Numbered from the stretch's first letter, positions 39,585 through 49,981 are shown. The stretch: 64,000 nucleotides of DNA from Pseudomonadota bacterium (GCA_021847105.1 JAJZUT010000016.1:1-64000), one strand, 5' to 3'. Numbers and translations are program-made. Notes: generated from the sequence alone by a model not told the origin.

Positions 39585-41900
39585 TTGACCGGGCCTGTGG
39601 ACAGTGTGGGATCGCGACCAGCCCCGTCCCGGCAGTTTCTGCTGCTGGCGGCGGTGCTGGTTGGGCTGAGTTTAGCGGGCATCACATCGCTGTTCGGCGC
39701 GCTCGGGATCAGCCGCAGTGTGCTCGTCGCGCTGACGGGTATCGTCATCGCGGTCACTGCTTATAACACCTCCCGCGATTTGCTGCGGGGAGAGTTCGGA
39801 GTCGACATCATCGCGCTGCTGGCCATGGTCGGCGCGATGCTACTAGGGCAATACCTGGCCGGCGCAATCATCGCGGCGATGCTCGCTACGGGCATGGCGC
39901 TCGAGCACTATGCGATCGCACGCGCTCGGCGCGAACTGACAAGCCTGATCAGCAGGGCGCCCCGCATCGCACACCGCGGCAGCGCGGCGCATTATGCTGA
40001 TGTCGCCGTACAGGAAGTTCAGGTCGGTGATGTTCTTATGATCAAACCCGGCGAAGTGGTGCCGGTCGACGGAATCGTCGGTGACCAGGGCGCCGTCGTC
40101 GATGAGTCGTCATTAACCGGAGAGTCACGACCCGTCAAATTCGAGCCGGGGGCGCCGCTGCGCAGCGGCGGCGCCAATGCCGGCGGACCGTTCGAGCTGC
40201 GGGTCACCGCCACCGCCGCCGAGAGCACTTACGCAGGCATCATCCGTCTGGTGCAAGCGGCGGAGGAGTCCAAAGCGCCATTCGCGCGCCTCGCGGACCG
40301 CTACGCGCTCATGTTCCTGGTCGCCACGCTGGCCCTTGCTGCGCTGGCATGGATCCTCGGGGGAGACGCGGTGCGCGCGCTCGCGGTGCTCGTGGTAGCC
40401 ACGCCGTGCCCGCTCATCCTTGCGGTTCCAGCAGCGATCATGGCCGGGGTGTCACGCGCCGCGCGCAGCGGAATCATCATGAAGGGCGGTGCACCGTTGG
40501 AAACGTTGGCACGTGCCCAGGTGATTCTGCTCGACAAGACCGGCACCGTGACCGCGGCGCGACCGATCGTGGTCGCAGTGGAGCCCATCGGCATGAGCAG
40601 CGCCGAGCAGCTGTTGGCGCAAGCGGCCGCCCTTGAGCAGCTTTCGGTCCATCCCTTCGCACCCGCCATTCTCGCCGAAGCGCGTGCCCGGCATTTGCAG
40701 CCGAACTTTCCGACCGATGTACACGAGCAGATGGGCGCGGGAATCCGTGGGACCGTCAATGGAAGGCAGGTCGCGGTCGGTCAGCATGATTTTGTCGTGC
40801 CTGGAGTCTCCCGGACCGCAACGGTGCGCGCGATCGAGCTGCGGGCGAGCGCCGATGGCTCCTCGTGCGTATTCGTAGCGGTGGACGGAGCGCTCGCAGG
40901 AGTGCTGATGCTCCAGGATTACATCAGGCCGGAGGCGCCAAGGGTCCTTCGCACGTTGCGCAGCAGTGGTATCAAGCGGATCCATCTGGTCACTGGGGAT
41001 CATCCCGATGTCGCCGAATTAGTAGCCGATGCGCTCGGGATCGATCGGGTGTTCGCCGAGCGCGCCCCGGAGGACAAGGTTGATGTGGTGCGGACCGCCC
41101 GCCGTGACGGGATCACGGCGATGGTCGGCGATGGCATCAATGATGCGCCAGCGCTGGCACTTGCCGACATCGGTATCGCTATGGGTGCGCGCGGGGCGAC
41201 GGCTGCCTCGGAAGCCGCCGACGTCGTGCTCACCTCCGATCGATTTGAGGGCGTTTCGAGGGCGGTGCGCATCGCTCAGCGCACACGCCGCATCGCTTTG
41301 CAGAGCGTCTGGGTTGGCATGGGCCTGTCGATCATTGCCATGGGATTCGCCGCTGCCGGCTTCATTGCGCCCATCACCGGCGCACTGCTGCAGGAAGGTA
41401 TCGATGTGCTCGTAATCCTCAATGCGCTGCGTGCCCTCAGCGGAGGCAGTGCGGGTCTTGCTGCGACCGCAGAAGCGAAGCGGCTCGCCCAAGCACTGGA
41501 TACCACCCATCGGACACTTCGCCCTCGGGTGAGCGAGCTTGCAGAGCTGGCGGTACGACTGGATGGGCTACCTCCCGCTCAAGCACGGGTTGAACTGCAG
41601 CAGACGGCAAGAATGCTTGAAGAGGAGCTGCTGCCGCACGAAAACGACGAGCAGCAGACCGTATATCCCATCATAGAAAACATGCTCGCGGGGGAGAACC
41701 CAACCGGTCCACTCATTCATACGCACGGCGAAATTCGGCGCCTCAGTCGGCTGTTTGCTCGCCGCGTGGCGCAACTCCCGGCGGCGGGCCCAACCGCCGA
41801 GGACCTGCGTGACATTCACCGGTTGCTCTATGGCTTGCATGCCATTCTGACGTTGCACTTCGCCCAGGAAGACGAACTGTACAGCTTGCTCTCAGCGTGA
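39585..41900 (+). CDS. P1B-type metal-transporting ATPase with hemerythrin-like C-terminus
   Basis: This 771-residue P-type ATPase has an intramembrane metal motif TPCPLILAVP (near 271), the phosphorylation site DKTGT (near 316), TGES in the actuator domain and GDGIND (near 514). No N-terminal metal-binding domain is present. The last 80-100 residues carry His/Glu pairs (HENDEQQ, IHTHGEIRRL, LHFAQEDELY) in hemerythrin-like spacing. This combination is known from P1B-5 pumps that move Fe, Ni or Co. The start is uncertain: TTG 39585 is used, GTG 39597 is also possible. It ends before the macA-like gene and may be co-transcribed with the gene upstream. Confidence 0.8.
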   Translation: MTGPVDSVGSRPAPSRQFLLLAAVLVGLSLAGITSLFGALGISRSVLVALTGIVIAVTAYNTSRDLLRGEFGVDIIALLAMVGAMLLGQYLAGAIIAAMLATGMALEHYAIARARRELTSLISRAPRIAHRGSAAHYADVAVQEVQVGDVLMIKPGEVVPVDGIVGDQGAVVDESSLTGESRPVKFEPGAPLRSGGANAGGPFELRVTATAAESTYAGIIRLVQAAEESKAPFARLADRYALMFLVATLALAALAWILGGDAVRALAVLVVATPCPLILAVPAAIMAGVSRAARSGIIMKGGAPLETLARAQVILLDKTGTVTAARPIVVAVEPIGMSSAEQLLAQAAALEQLSVHPFAPAILAEARARHLQPNFPTDVHEQMGAGIRGTVNGRQVAVGQHDFVVPGVSRTATVRAIELRASADGSSCVFVAVDGALAGVLMLQDYIRPEAPRVLRTLRSSGIKRIHLVTGDHPDVAELVADALGIDRVFAERAPEDKVDVVRTARRDGITAMVGDGINDAPALALADIGIAMGARGATAASEAADVVLTSDRFEGVSRAVRIAQRTRRIALQSVWVGMGLSIIAMGFAAAGFIAPITGALLQEGIDVLVILNALRALSGGSAGLAATAEAKRLAQALDTTHRTLRPRVSELAELAVRLDGLPPAQARVELQQTARMLEEELLPHENDEQQTVYPIIENMLAGENPTGPLIHTHGEIRRLSRLFARRVAQLPAAGPTAEDLRDIHRLLYGLHAILTLHFAQEDELYSLLSA

Positions 41901-42024
41901 GCGAATTCGGCGCCGCTTGCCTGAAGCGCTGGTGACCGGAACTGGCGATCGCACCATACGCACAAGTGCGTCTTACGGTGCAGGCTGGATCCACCTACCG
42001 TGCCTTTGGGGGAATGGAAATCCG

Positions 42025-43305
42025 ATGGATACTCCCAAAGAGCCAGATCCCGATGCTTCCGGACGCGCAGCGCCCAGTGCTGCCCACGAACGCGGCATAA
42101 CGCTGCTTCGTCGTTCCATCGCGCGGCGGCGGGTCTTGCGCACGCTGATCGCAGCGCTCCTCTCCACAGCGCTCCTGGTGGCGGTATGGCGCTATTTCAG
42201 GCCTGCCGCGCAGACCGTTTATGTCAGCGCCTCTGTGAGTCGAGGCCCGGTCGCTCCTTACATCGTCGCAAGCGGAAGCGTAAATCCGGTAGTCACGGTG
42301 CAAGTGGGCACCTATGTCTCCGGGGTGATCCAAGAGCTGCATTGTGACTATAACACCCGCGTCAAGGCTGGACAGCTGTGCGCGCGCATCGATCCGCGGC
42401 CGTATCAAGTGGTCGTTGACCAGAATCTGGCCGCCCTCGCTGCCGCGCGTGCTCAGCTGACGAAAGATCAGGCCAGCCTCGCTTACGCGCGTGCGTCTGC
42501 AAATCGGCAAACGCAGCTGGTTGCCGAGCATCTTGCGTCCCGGGACGCCGCCGAAGCGGCCCACAGTACGTATGAGCAGGTCGCTGCGCAGGTCAATTTG
42601 GACAGAGCAACGGTCACGCAGCGAGAGGCCAACCTGCATGCCGCCCAAGTGAATCTCGGCTACACGCGTATCACCTCGCCGGTGGATGGCATCGTTGTGA
42701 CGAGAAACATCACTCAGGGACAAACCGTCGCCGCCAGCTTCCAAACGCCGACGCTTTTTCTGATCGCGACTGATCTGACCCAGATGCAGGTCGACGCGAA
42801 TGTCAGTGAGTCCGACATCGGACAAGTCAAGACCGGTGACACCGCAACGTTCACTGTAGAGGCGTTTCCGGGTCATGTTTTTGCGGGCAAGGTGACCCAG
42901 GTGCGCCAGTCGCCGCAGACCATCCAGAATGTCGTGACCTACGACGTGGTGGTGGCGGCCAGCAATTCGCAGCTGTTGCTCAAGCCCGGCATGACGGCAG
43001 ATGTGCGTATCGTGACGGCAGATATTCGCGATGCGCTGCGTGTGCCGGTTCAGGCGCTGCGCTACTGGCCGGAAGCGGTGCCTAAGGCGCAGGAAGAGCG
43101 CCTGGGCGGCCAGAGTGTCTGGACACTGCGTGACGGACGTCCGGTCGCAGTGCCCGTGGTGGTCGGCATTTCCGATGATGCGTATGCGCAAATCAGATCC
43201 GGCGCCATCAAGTCCGGCGACTCAGTAATCATTGCAGAACGCCGCAGCGGAGAGGCGCAAAACTCGGCAGGGTCGACGCCTCGCCGCCGTTCGCCCTTCA
43301 TGTGA
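42025..43305 (+). CDS. MacA-like periplasmic adaptor of an ABC exporter
   Basis: This 426-residue membrane-fusion protein has one N-terminal membrane segment (about 42-60, IAALLSTALLVAVW). A lipoyl/barrel-sandwich domain follows (VASGSVNPVVTVQVGTYVSG), then a coiled-coil hairpin (about 135-200), lipoyl second half (YTRITSPVDGIVV) and a beta-barrel (MQVDANVSESDIGQV). It bridges an inner-membrane transporter to an outer-membrane channel. The next gene is a MacB-type transporter and overlaps it by one base. ATG 42025 is favoured over the longer frame from 41917. A TolC-like partner is not in the window. Confidence 0.85.
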   Translation: MDTPKEPDPDASGRAAPSAAHERGITLLRRSIARRRVLRTLIAALLSTALLVAVWRYFRPAAQTVYVSASVSRGPVAPYIVASGSVNPVVTVQVGTYVSGVIQELHCDYNTRVKAGQLCARIDPRPYQVVVDQNLAALAAARAQLTKDQASLAYARASANRQTQLVAEHLASRDAAEAAHSTYEQVAAQVNLDRATVTQREANLHAAQVNLGYTRITSPVDGIVVTRNITQGQTVAASFQTPTLFLIATDLTQMQVDANVSESDIGQVKTGDTATFTVEAFPGHVFAGKVTQVRQSPQTIQNVVTYDVVVAASNSQLLLKPGMTADVRIVTADIRDALRVPVQALRYWPEAVPKAQEERLGGQSVWTLRDGRPVAVPVVVGISDDAYAQIRSGAIKSGDSVIIAERRSGEAQNSAGSTPRRRSPFM

Positions 43306-45401
43306 TGGCGCTGGACTCCGAGATGAACCCGCCGGTCATCGAGGCACGGGACTTGCGCCGAATCTATCGTGCGGGAGATGTCGAGGTTGTGGCGCTTGCG
43401 GGCGTCAGCCTGTCTATCGAGCGCGGCGAACTCGTGGCTATCATGGGCGCCTCAGGGTCCGGCAAGTCGACTCTGATGGCAGTGCTGGGTTGTCTCGACC
43501 GGCCAAGCAGCGGAAGGTACCGCCTGGAGGGCGCAGAGATCGCTACGCTGGGAGAGGCCGAGCTTGCTCGGCTGCGTAGCGAGCGGCTCGGATTTGTATT
43601 TCAGAGCTTCAATCTGCTGGCCAGAACCAGCGCTCTCGATAATGTCGCGCTGCCGCTCTACTACGATCCCCGAGGAGCCGCGACAGCCTCGGACCGTGAA
43701 TTGCGCGCACGCGCTGCGCTCGCGCAAGTCGGCCTCGGCGGTCGGGAGCGCAATACACCGGCGCAGCTATCCGGTGGCGAGCAGCAGAGGGTGGCGATCG
43801 CGAGAGCGTTGATCAACTCTCCGGCTGTCGTGCTTGCCGATGAGCCCACCGGAAACCTCGATACGCGCAGCTCTCATGAAGTGATGGGAATTCTGGTGAG
43901 ATTGAATCGGGAGCAGCATGTCACGGTCATCGTCGTCACTCACGAGCCGGACATCGCCGCATATGCTGATCGGGTCATCACCATGCGCGACGGCGCAATC
44001 GTTGGCGACGAGCGGCGCTCGGCGGTGGCTCCGGCATCGGAGTTGGCGCCGAGTGAGGCGGCGCCGGCGCCTGCAGCGGGCCGCCGCACGCTGCCGTTCG
44101 CGCGCATGATCTTGGGCAGTGCGGTTCAGGCCATCGGCCGCAACAAGATGCGCTCCGGTCTCACTACGCTCGGTGTACTGATCGGTGTCGCTGCATTGAT
44201 CGCCATGGTGGCAGTCGGACTGGGGGCCAACCGCGCGGTTGGAGAGCTGATCCAGAGCCTCGGCACCAATATGCTGATTGTTCTGCCTGGCGCGACGACT
44301 ACCGGTGGGGTGCGAGCGGGATTCGGGAGCGCCTCCACGCTCACAGTGTCCGACGCCCTCGCGTTGCGACGCGATGACCCGGCGGTCGAGAAGGTTGCGT
44401 ATATGATCCGTCAAAGCGGGCAAGTACAGTATCGCAATCAGAACTGGAATACGGCCATCCTCGGCACCAGTGCCAATTACGCTGAGATCACCAATTGGCG
44501 CATGGCGGCCGGCCGTGCCTTCGACGCAGCGGATGTGGATTCGGCGGCACTGGTGGCCGACATCGGGCAGACGGTCTACCGGGAGCTGTTCCAGCCCTAC
44601 GAGAATCCGGTGGGCGCGACCGTCCTGATCAAGGGCGTACCTGTCAAAGTCATTGGCCTGTATCGGTCGAAGGGCCAGTCGCCCATGGGGCAGGATCAGG
44701 ACGATCTGGTGGTGATTCCATACACCACGGCTGAGCGCCGGGTGCTCGGCGTCGCTGCGCCCCTGCAGTCGCAAGCACCGAGCGGCGGCACAGTGTATCT
44801 GCCGCCGGCCAACCCCTTCGGCGTGCAGCCTCGCTTGACCGGCTACGTGAACGTCATATTTGTTCAAGCGGCCAGTGCCGCACTGGTGCAGGGCGCCATG
44901 CAACAGGTGAGCGGTACACTGCGAAGACGTCACAACATCCGGCCGGGGGACACGGAAGACTTCAGCGTGCGCAACTTGAGCCAGATCGCCACTGCCGCTG
45001 AGGGTAGTAGCCGTGTGATGGCTTTGCTGTTGGCTATCGTCGCATCGATTTCGCTGCTCGTCGGCGGGATCGGCATCATGAACATACTGCTCGTGTCAGT
45101 GACTGAGCGGACCCGTGAGATTGGCTTGCGGATGGCGCTCGGTGCCCGCCGCGCGCATGTGATGCTGCAGTTTCTCGCGGAGTCGGTTCTGCTGAGCGCT
45201 GCGGGTGGCACCGCCGGAATTCTGGTTGGCATCGCTGCGTCGGAACTGGTTTCCGTGCTCGCCGGGTGGCCGATAGAGCTGTCGCTTACCGCTGCGATCG
45301 GCGGATTTTTATTCTCCGGATTCGTCGGAGTTTTCTTCGGCTACTACCCAGCTCGCAAGGCTGCCGCGCTCAATCCGATCGAGGCGCTGCGTTACGAATG
45401 A
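43305..45401 (+). CDS. MacB-like ABC transporter (ATPase plus permease)
   Basis: This protein of about 698 residues has an N-terminal nucleotide-binding domain: Walker [10 protein letters not shown], signature LSGGEQQR, Walker [13 protein letters not shown]. The C-terminal permease has four membrane helices, one near 280 ([19 protein letters not shown]), a large periplasmic domain and three near the end ([20 protein letters not shown] onward). It exports macrolides, peptides or lipid-like toxins by mechanotransmission. The ATG at 43305 overlaps the macA-like stop (TGATG); a GTG at 43302 is also in frame. Substrate unknown. Confidence 0.88.
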   Translation: MALDSEMNPPVIEARDLRRIYRAGDVEVVALAGVSLSIERGELVAIMGASGSGKSTLMAVLGCLDRPSSGRYRLEGAEIATLGEAELARLRSERLGFVFQSFNLLARTSALDNVALPLYYDPRGAATASDRELRARAALAQVGLGGRERNTPAQLSGGEQQRVAIARALINSPAVVLADEPTGNLDTRSSHEVMGILVRLNREQHVTVIVVTHEPDIAAYADRVITMRDGAIVGDERRSAVAPASELAPSEAAPAPAAGRRTLPFARMILGSAVQAIGRNKMRSGLTTLGVLIGVAALIAMVAVGLGANRAVGELIQSLGTNMLIVLPGATTTGGVRAGFGSASTLTVSDALALRRDDPAVEKVAYMIRQSGQVQYRNQNWNTAILGTSANYAEITNWRMAAGRAFDAADVDSAALVADIGQTVYRELFQPYENPVGATVLIKGVPVKVIGLYRSKGQSPMGQDQDDLVVIPYTTAERRVLGVAAPLQSQAPSGGTVYLPPANPFGVQPRLTGYVNVIFVQAASAALVQGAMQQVSGTLRRRHNIRPGDTEDFSVRNLSQIATAAEGSSRVMALLLAIVASISLLVGGIGIMNILLVSVTERTREIGLRMALGARRAHVMLQFLAESVLLSAAGGTAGILVGIAASELVSVLAGWPIELSLTAAIGGFLFSGFVGVFFGYYPARKAAALNPIEALRYE

Positions 45402-45422
45402 GTAAATAGGACACCAAAGCGG

Positions 45423-46232
45423 TTAGCTTCGAGGGCCGAGAGCCAGGGAAAAGCTCAGCAGTCCGCCGCCCGGCAGTGGCGAGAATGCAAGGCGCTCGCG
45501 CGGAGTCCTCAGGCCCATGAATGCATTGGTGAAGAATTCTGCGCAGAAGTTGCCGAGCGCCATCCCAAACAGAGTGTCGGACGGGTAGTGCCAGCCGCCC
45601 TCGATGCGCGCCCAGGCGGTGGCAAACGTGAGTCCGTGCAGGCTGGTATCGAGCGCCAAACGCAGGTCGCGGTGCATCGGAATCTGACGCAGGTTCAGCG
45701 CTGCAAGCCGCGTGTATACGGCGGACGCTGTAGTGTGGTTCGATGGGAAGCTGTGGTCATTGGCGCGATTCGGCCGCTCGCGGTGGACTGAGCGGCTGAT
45801 GAGGCTGTTGGATTCGATCGCGGTGGTGGCGGCGAGCAGATTGACGACGTATCCTTTGGCCTTGTCTTCGAGCCAGGTTGTGCCGAGCCGCCCGCTCGGC
45901 GCAAACAACAGGGCGGCGATGTCGACGCCCACCGACGCACTGCGCAGCCGGTAGCTCCAGCGCGTCGCGCCTGCTTGTGAGCCAAAAAGTGGGGTACGCG
46001 TGCGTGCCCAGTGTGATATGCGCTGATCGAAGTGATCGATCTGCAGTGCTGCTGCGCCGGCGAGCGGAGCCCAAACCCACGGATCGGCTGCGGCCGAAAC
46101 GGCTGCGCGACGCACTCGCGCCCAGCCGGGCTCCGCGGTGACATTCCGCCCCCAGTGTGGTTGGCCCGGCAGCGTGGCACAGGCACTGAGCGCGAGCGCC
46201 GCGACCAGCACAAGTGCCCGCGGCGCGTGCAT
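45423..46232 (-). CDS. PAP2-family phosphatase, lipoprotein-like
   Basis: This 269-residue protein has a lipobox signal (ALALSACATL). The three PAP2 acid phosphatase motifs follow: SVHRERPN (motif 1), SFPSNHTT (motif 2, PSNH in place of PSGH) and ARIEGGWHYPSD (motif 3). It probably removes phosphate from lipid-linked or lipid phosphates in the envelope. It lies directly downstream of a second PAP2 gene whose stop is only 1 base from its start, so the two are probably co-transcribed. It converges with the macB-like gene. Confidence 0.8.
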   Translation of the reverse strand: MHAPRALVLVAALALSACATLPGQPHWGRNVTAEPGWARVRRAAVSAAADPWVWAPLAGAAALQIDHFDQRISHWARTRTPLFGSQAGATRWSYRLRSASVGVDIAALLFAPSGRLGTTWLEDKAKGYVVNLLAATTAIESNSLISRSVHRERPNRANDHSFPSNHTTASAVYTRLAALNLRQIPMHRDLRLALDTSLHGLTFATAWARIEGGWHYPSDTLFGMALGNFCAEFFTNAFMGLRTPRERLAFSPLPGGGLLSFSLALGPRS

Positions 46233-47063
46233 TCAGAATCTCTTCACGAATCCCACCGAGAGGCCCTTCGGCAGGATTTCAACGAGCAGCGGGACCTTGC
46301 GCTGCGAGGCCCAGTAGCCAAAGGCTGTGCCGAGCACCCAGCCGGCGAGGACATCAGACTGCCAGTGCCCCTGACTCTTCATCCGTCCGTAGGCGTCATA
46401 AATTGGCAGCAGTTCCGCAGCCCAGATCCAGGGATAGCGGTGTCGGTAGTGCAGAATGAACGGGGTGACGAAACTGGCCTGCAGCGTGACCTCACCGCTC
46501 GGGAAGCTCTGGTCGCCATGGCCCGCGAAGAATGCGTTGGGACCCCGGTTCTGATAGGGACGCGCGCGACTGAAGGCGAACTTCAGTACCTGTGCGGCCG
46601 CCCCGGCGAATACCGACGCGTCCGCGGCCTGCCAGAACGTGTGTCCGAGTCCCTTGTGATTGCCTAGGAACAGCGCACCGGCGGCCTCGAAGGCCACGGT
46701 GCCAAACTCCAATCCTAGCTGGTTGGAGCGGGAGAAAATCCCGTTCTTGTCCTGGATCTTCAATCGGTAATCGATGCCGAACGGTCCGTGACTGCTGCCT
46801 TCGTGGATGCGCATGGCGGCGAGGAAGGCGACTGCGCCTGCTGCGGGCAGGACCCAGCGCCGCCGCCACCAGGCGTGCGCGCCAAGGTGCATCGTTTTCG
46901 GGGAGGTCGCCGAGGTGCGCACGCTCCCCGCCGGCTCGGGGGCCGCGGAGCGGGTTGCCGCGCCCGCATAGGCTTGAGCGGGTGCGGTCACGATCAGTGG
47001 GATGAGCAGTCCGATCGTGAGCGTGCGCTGCAGCCTCCCGGTGGGGGTGGGCAGCGGGTTCAT
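46233..47063 (-). CDS. PAP2-family protein with altered motif 2
   Basis: This 276-residue protein has a signal peptide (LTIGLLIPLIVTAPAQAYA). The PAP2 motifs are FAFSRARPYQ (motif 1), SFPSGEVTL (motif 2) and GRMKSQGHWQSD (motif 3). In motif 2 the usual PSGH His is Glu, which removes the acid/base His, so activity may be changed or lost. The ATG at 47063 suits the signal peptide; the frame opens 16 codons earlier. It is the first of two tandem PAP2 genes. Whether it is a pseudo-enzyme or uses another acid is not known. Confidence 0.75.
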   Translation of the reverse strand: MNPLPTPTGRLQRTLTIGLLIPLIVTAPAQAYAGAATRSAAPEPAGSVRTSATSPKTMHLGAHAWWRRRWVLPAAGAVAFLAAMRIHEGSSHGPFGIDYRLKIQDKNGIFSRSNQLGLEFGTVAFEAAGALFLGNHKGLGHTFWQAADASVFAGAAAQVLKFAFSRARPYQNRGPNAFFAGHGDQSFPSGEVTLQASFVTPFILHYRHRYPWIWAAELLPIYDAYGRMKSQGHWQSDVLAGWVLGTAFGYWASQRKVPLLVEILPKGLSVGFVKRF

Positions 47064-47603
47064 CGCGAGCACTCGTGGCAGATCGCGATTGCCGTCATGG
47101 ACCCCCTGCACGGTGCGCTCGGTGCGCGAGCCTCACGCATGAGGATCCCGTGGAACGCGGTCAAGTCAAGGTGCGGTGTCACTGTCATGGAGTGCCTCGC
47201 AGAGTTGCAGTCCGGATGCGCATGCCGCCCGCTCCCTGCGCTGCTCGGGCCGGCGCGACACCGGGAGAGGTGTCGTTCGATTATCGCAGTGCGGCGCAAT
47301 GCGGGTGCGGGCCGCAGCGGGCGAGATCTACGCGTACAGAGGAAGTCGCACGCCGCGGTGTGCGTGATCTGCGCCTCGACAGTCGCGCTCATGAAGTCCC
47401 CCGGTCCTTGTGCGACGTTTTGCCGGGTCCGCCGCCTGACGTTCGTCTTCGGAGTGCCCCAGGTGGCGACCTGCATGGACGGCCGTCGCGCTTGGGGCAG
47501 AAGGCGAGGCGCGCGAGCACCGACGCTTCCTTAGAAGCGCCATGGCTCGCAAGGTTCCCACGGCTTGCGGCATACGCCGGCGACGCTGATTGCGCAGCAG
47601 CAC
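47064..47603. other. Intergenic region without a supported gene
   Basis: Overlapping G+C-rich frames occur on both strands (up to 248 codons), as expected at this base composition, but none shows a family motif or a ribosome binding site. The region separates divergent genes and should hold two promoters. Confidence 0.45.
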
Positions 47604-48260
47604 ATGACTGGTAAGCTCTCAGATATGACGCCATCCGCTCCGCACGGTTTCAACGATGCGCTCGTGCAATGGAACGAGCGCTTTTCCCGGCCTGGTTATC
47701 TGTTCGGGCTCGAGCCGAATGCCTTTCTGGTGAGGCAGGGTGCGCGGCTAGCGCGCAGCTCGCGGGTGCTGTGCGTTGCAGACGGGGAGGGCCGCAACAG
47801 CACCTGGCTTGCCGCCCAAGGTCACGTCGTCAGCGCATTCGATGTGTCTTCGGTCGCGGTGGAAAAGGCGCGCACCCTTGCCGGGCAGCGTGGACTGGCC
47901 ATCGACTATCAGGTCGCAGGCGTCGATACCTGGGAGTGGGAGGCGCAGCAGTATGATGCCGTGGCTGCAATCTTCATTCAGTTTGCCTCACCGGCGCAGC
48001 GTCCGGCGTTGTTTGCGGGCATGTGGCGGACCTTGAAGAGCGGCGGGCTGCTCCTGATCCAGGGGTACACGCCAAAGCAACTCGAGTACGGCACCGGCGG
48101 GCCGGGCAGACTCGAACACCTGTACACAGCGGAGATGCTGCGCGAGCTGCTGCCCGAGGCACAGTGGCTCGAGCTCGCTGAGCACGAGGCGGAACTCGCC
48201 GAAGGGAGCGCCCACCGCGGCCGCTCAGCGCTCATCGATGCGGTGGCGCGCAAGCCGTGA
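47604..48260 (+). CDS. Class I SAM-dependent methyltransferase
   Basis: This 218-residue protein has the AdoMet-binding motif RVLCVADGEGRNSTWLAAQG (about 54-73), the acidic post-I loop SAFDVSSVAV and a motif II/III region (YDAVAAIFIQF, LKSGGLLLIQGYTP). The start WNERFSRPGYLFGLEPNAFL resembles TehB- and SAM methyltransferase 25-type proteins that act on small molecules such as tellurite or thiols. The start is uncertain among ATG 47604 and 47625. The MFS gene follows closely. Substrate is unknown. Confidence 0.78.
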   Translation: MTGKLSDMTPSAPHGFNDALVQWNERFSRPGYLFGLEPNAFLVRQGARLARSSRVLCVADGEGRNSTWLAAQGHVVSAFDVSSVAVEKARTLAGQRGLAIDYQVAGVDTWEWEAQQYDAVAAIFIQFASPAQRPALFAGMWRTLKSGGLLLIQGYTPKQLEYGTGGPGRLEHLYTAEMLRELLPEAQWLELAEHEAELAEGSAHRGRSALIDAVARKP

Positions 48261-48324
48261 GCGACGTTGCGGCGGCGTTGCCGGCGGAAGCGTCGCGCCC
48301 AGCGGAGGGCGCATCGGGATACCA

Positions 48325-49530
48325 GTGGCGTTGAACCGGCGTTCGCTGCCTCGCGATGTGTGGCTCCTGTGCTTCTCCGCGTTCAGCGCGGACCTTGGGT
48401 ACCAAGGGGTTACGGCACTATTTCCGATCCTCTTGATCTTCGAACTCCATGCGTCGGTATATGTCTACGGGGTGGTTACGGCGATCGCCTTCGGTGGCGG
48501 CGCGTTTGTCTCGTACCTCGGCGGACTCGCCGGCGACCGGTTCGATCGAAAACGCGTCGCGATTGCCGGCAATTTGCTGATCCCGCTGATGGCACTCGCC
48601 GGACTGGCGCACACGCCGGGGTGTGCGGCGCTGCTCTATATTCTGGGATGGTGGGCACGGTATTTCCGCAGCCCGCCGCGCCGCGCGTTGCTGGTGAACG
48701 CAACGCCGCCTCAAGAGCGGGCGCGAGCATTCGGCACGTTGCACGCGCTCGACATCGGTGGCGGCATGCTTTCAGCGCTGCTTGCGTTGGGTGCGCTGTG
48801 GCTCAAAGTCGCCGTCGCGACCGTGATGCTGTGGGCGGTGGTCCCGCTTGTGATCTCGACCCTGTTGCTGTGGCTCGTGCGGCGCAGAGAGGTCTACACA
48901 CAGCAGACGCCGCCCGTCTCGCCGGGATCCGCCCCGGCGCTGCCGCAGCGAGCGGTCCTCGCCGCGCTGCTCATTTCCGCGACCCTGTACGGGTTTAGTT
49001 TCTACAATCTCGGCTTTCCGATCGTCACGGCAACGGAGGCACACGCTGCGGCGGGCTACGAGTGGGGCGTGCTTGCCTATGTGGTCTACCTCGGAGTCTC
49101 TGCGGTCAGCGGTTACCTGCTCGGCACGCGCCGCCGATCCTCGGCGCGCTCATTGTGGCTGCTCGGCTACCTGCCTTCGGCGCTCGGCTCAGGGTTGATC
49201 GGGCTCAGCGTGTCATGGCACATGCACGCTCTCGCGTTCTATCTCGCGGTGGGAGTGCTCGGCTTCGGGATGGGGGCGGTGGAGACATTCGAGCCGACGC
49301 TGGTGTCCTCGCTCGTCAGTCACACGCGTCTCGGGCGCGGCATGGGATTCTTATCGGTCTCGCGCGCGATCGGGCAGTTTCTGTCGAATCTGATCATGGG
49401 CGCACTGTTCGTGTTCGGCCAGGCGGTGCCCTACTACTACGCGTTTGCGTCTGCGCTGCTCGCCGCGGTGCTGTTTGCAGGTGTGGAGCTCGGGCTGCTG
49501 CGGCGCACTGGAGCAAACGCCAGCAGATAA
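48325..49530 (+). CDS. MFS transporter
   Basis: This 401-residue protein has about twelve membrane helices. Between helices 2 and 3 it carries the MFS motif GGLAGDRFDRKRVA (G-x-L-a-D-r-x-g-r-k-x-x type). Family length and topology are normal. No substrate-specific motif is visible; nearest guess is drug or metabolite efflux. The GTG at 48325 is used; the open frame runs back to 48238, overlapping the methyltransferase gene. A terminator follows at 49536-49555. Confidence 0.82.
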   Translation: MALNRRSLPRDVWLLCFSAFSADLGYQGVTALFPILLIFELHASVYVYGVVTAIAFGGGAFVSYLGGLAGDRFDRKRVAIAGNLLIPLMALAGLAHTPGCAALLYILGWWARYFRSPPRRALLVNATPPQERARAFGTLHALDIGGGMLSALLALGALWLKVAVATVMLWAVVPLVISTLLLWLVRRREVYTQQTPPVSPGSAPALPQRAVLAALLISATLYGFSFYNLGFPIVTATEAHAAAGYEWGVLAYVVYLGVSAVSGYLLGTRRRSSARSLWLLGYLPSALGSGLIGLSVSWHMHALAFYLAVGVLGFGMGAVETFEPTLVSSLVSHTRLGRGMGFLSVSRAIGQFLSNLIMGALFVFGQAVPYYYAFASALLAAVLFAGVELGLLRRTGANASR

Positions 49531-49535
49531 AAGAA

Positions 49536-49555
49536 GACCCCGCTTGCGCGGGGTC
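49536..49555 (+). terminator. Terminator-like hairpin after the MFS gene
   Basis: GACCCCGC and GCGGGGTC form a perfect 8-bp stem around TTGC, 5 bp after the stop. A T-run is not immediate; a T-rich patch follows about 30 bp later. It probably ends the methyltransferase/MFS transcript. Confidence 0.6.
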
Positions 49556-49981
49556 GGTCGCTTGCTTGCATCGAGTCGTGCTTTTTATTTTAAGGCCGGC
49601 ACGGTACGGCATGCGTCTGTGTTGCGCAGCGAGCCCGTGCTTTCTTGGAATCTCAGCGCTTTCGCAGTTCTCTCCCCCTCGGACCAGATGCCGGCCCAGG
49701 TGGCGAAGATGAAGCAATCCCCGTGCCAGATGACGCATTTTGGCACGGATACGACAGATCGGGGCTGTATCGAGACGCGAATGTGACGTAATGTCCATTT
49801 ACGCTAGGTGATTTCCCATATTGTTTGCGCGATGATCCGTGCCGCTGCAGATCGGGCAGCTCGAAATCGCATGAATGTAAAGAAATTCGACGTTTTTTTG
49901 ACCATTTTCCGACTGGAACTTAGCTCGATTGCTTTTAACACTTTGAAAAAATTAGTAAATATTACTGATATCGAGGTGTAA
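49556..49981. other. Leader/intergenic region before the transglycosylase gene
   Basis: No gene is supported. The right half is unusually A+T-rich for this window (AATATTACTGATATC and TTTTTTTGACC stretches) and should hold the promoter. A ribosome binding site (GAGGTG) stands just before the ATG at 49982. No known riboswitch motif was recognised. Confidence 0.5.
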
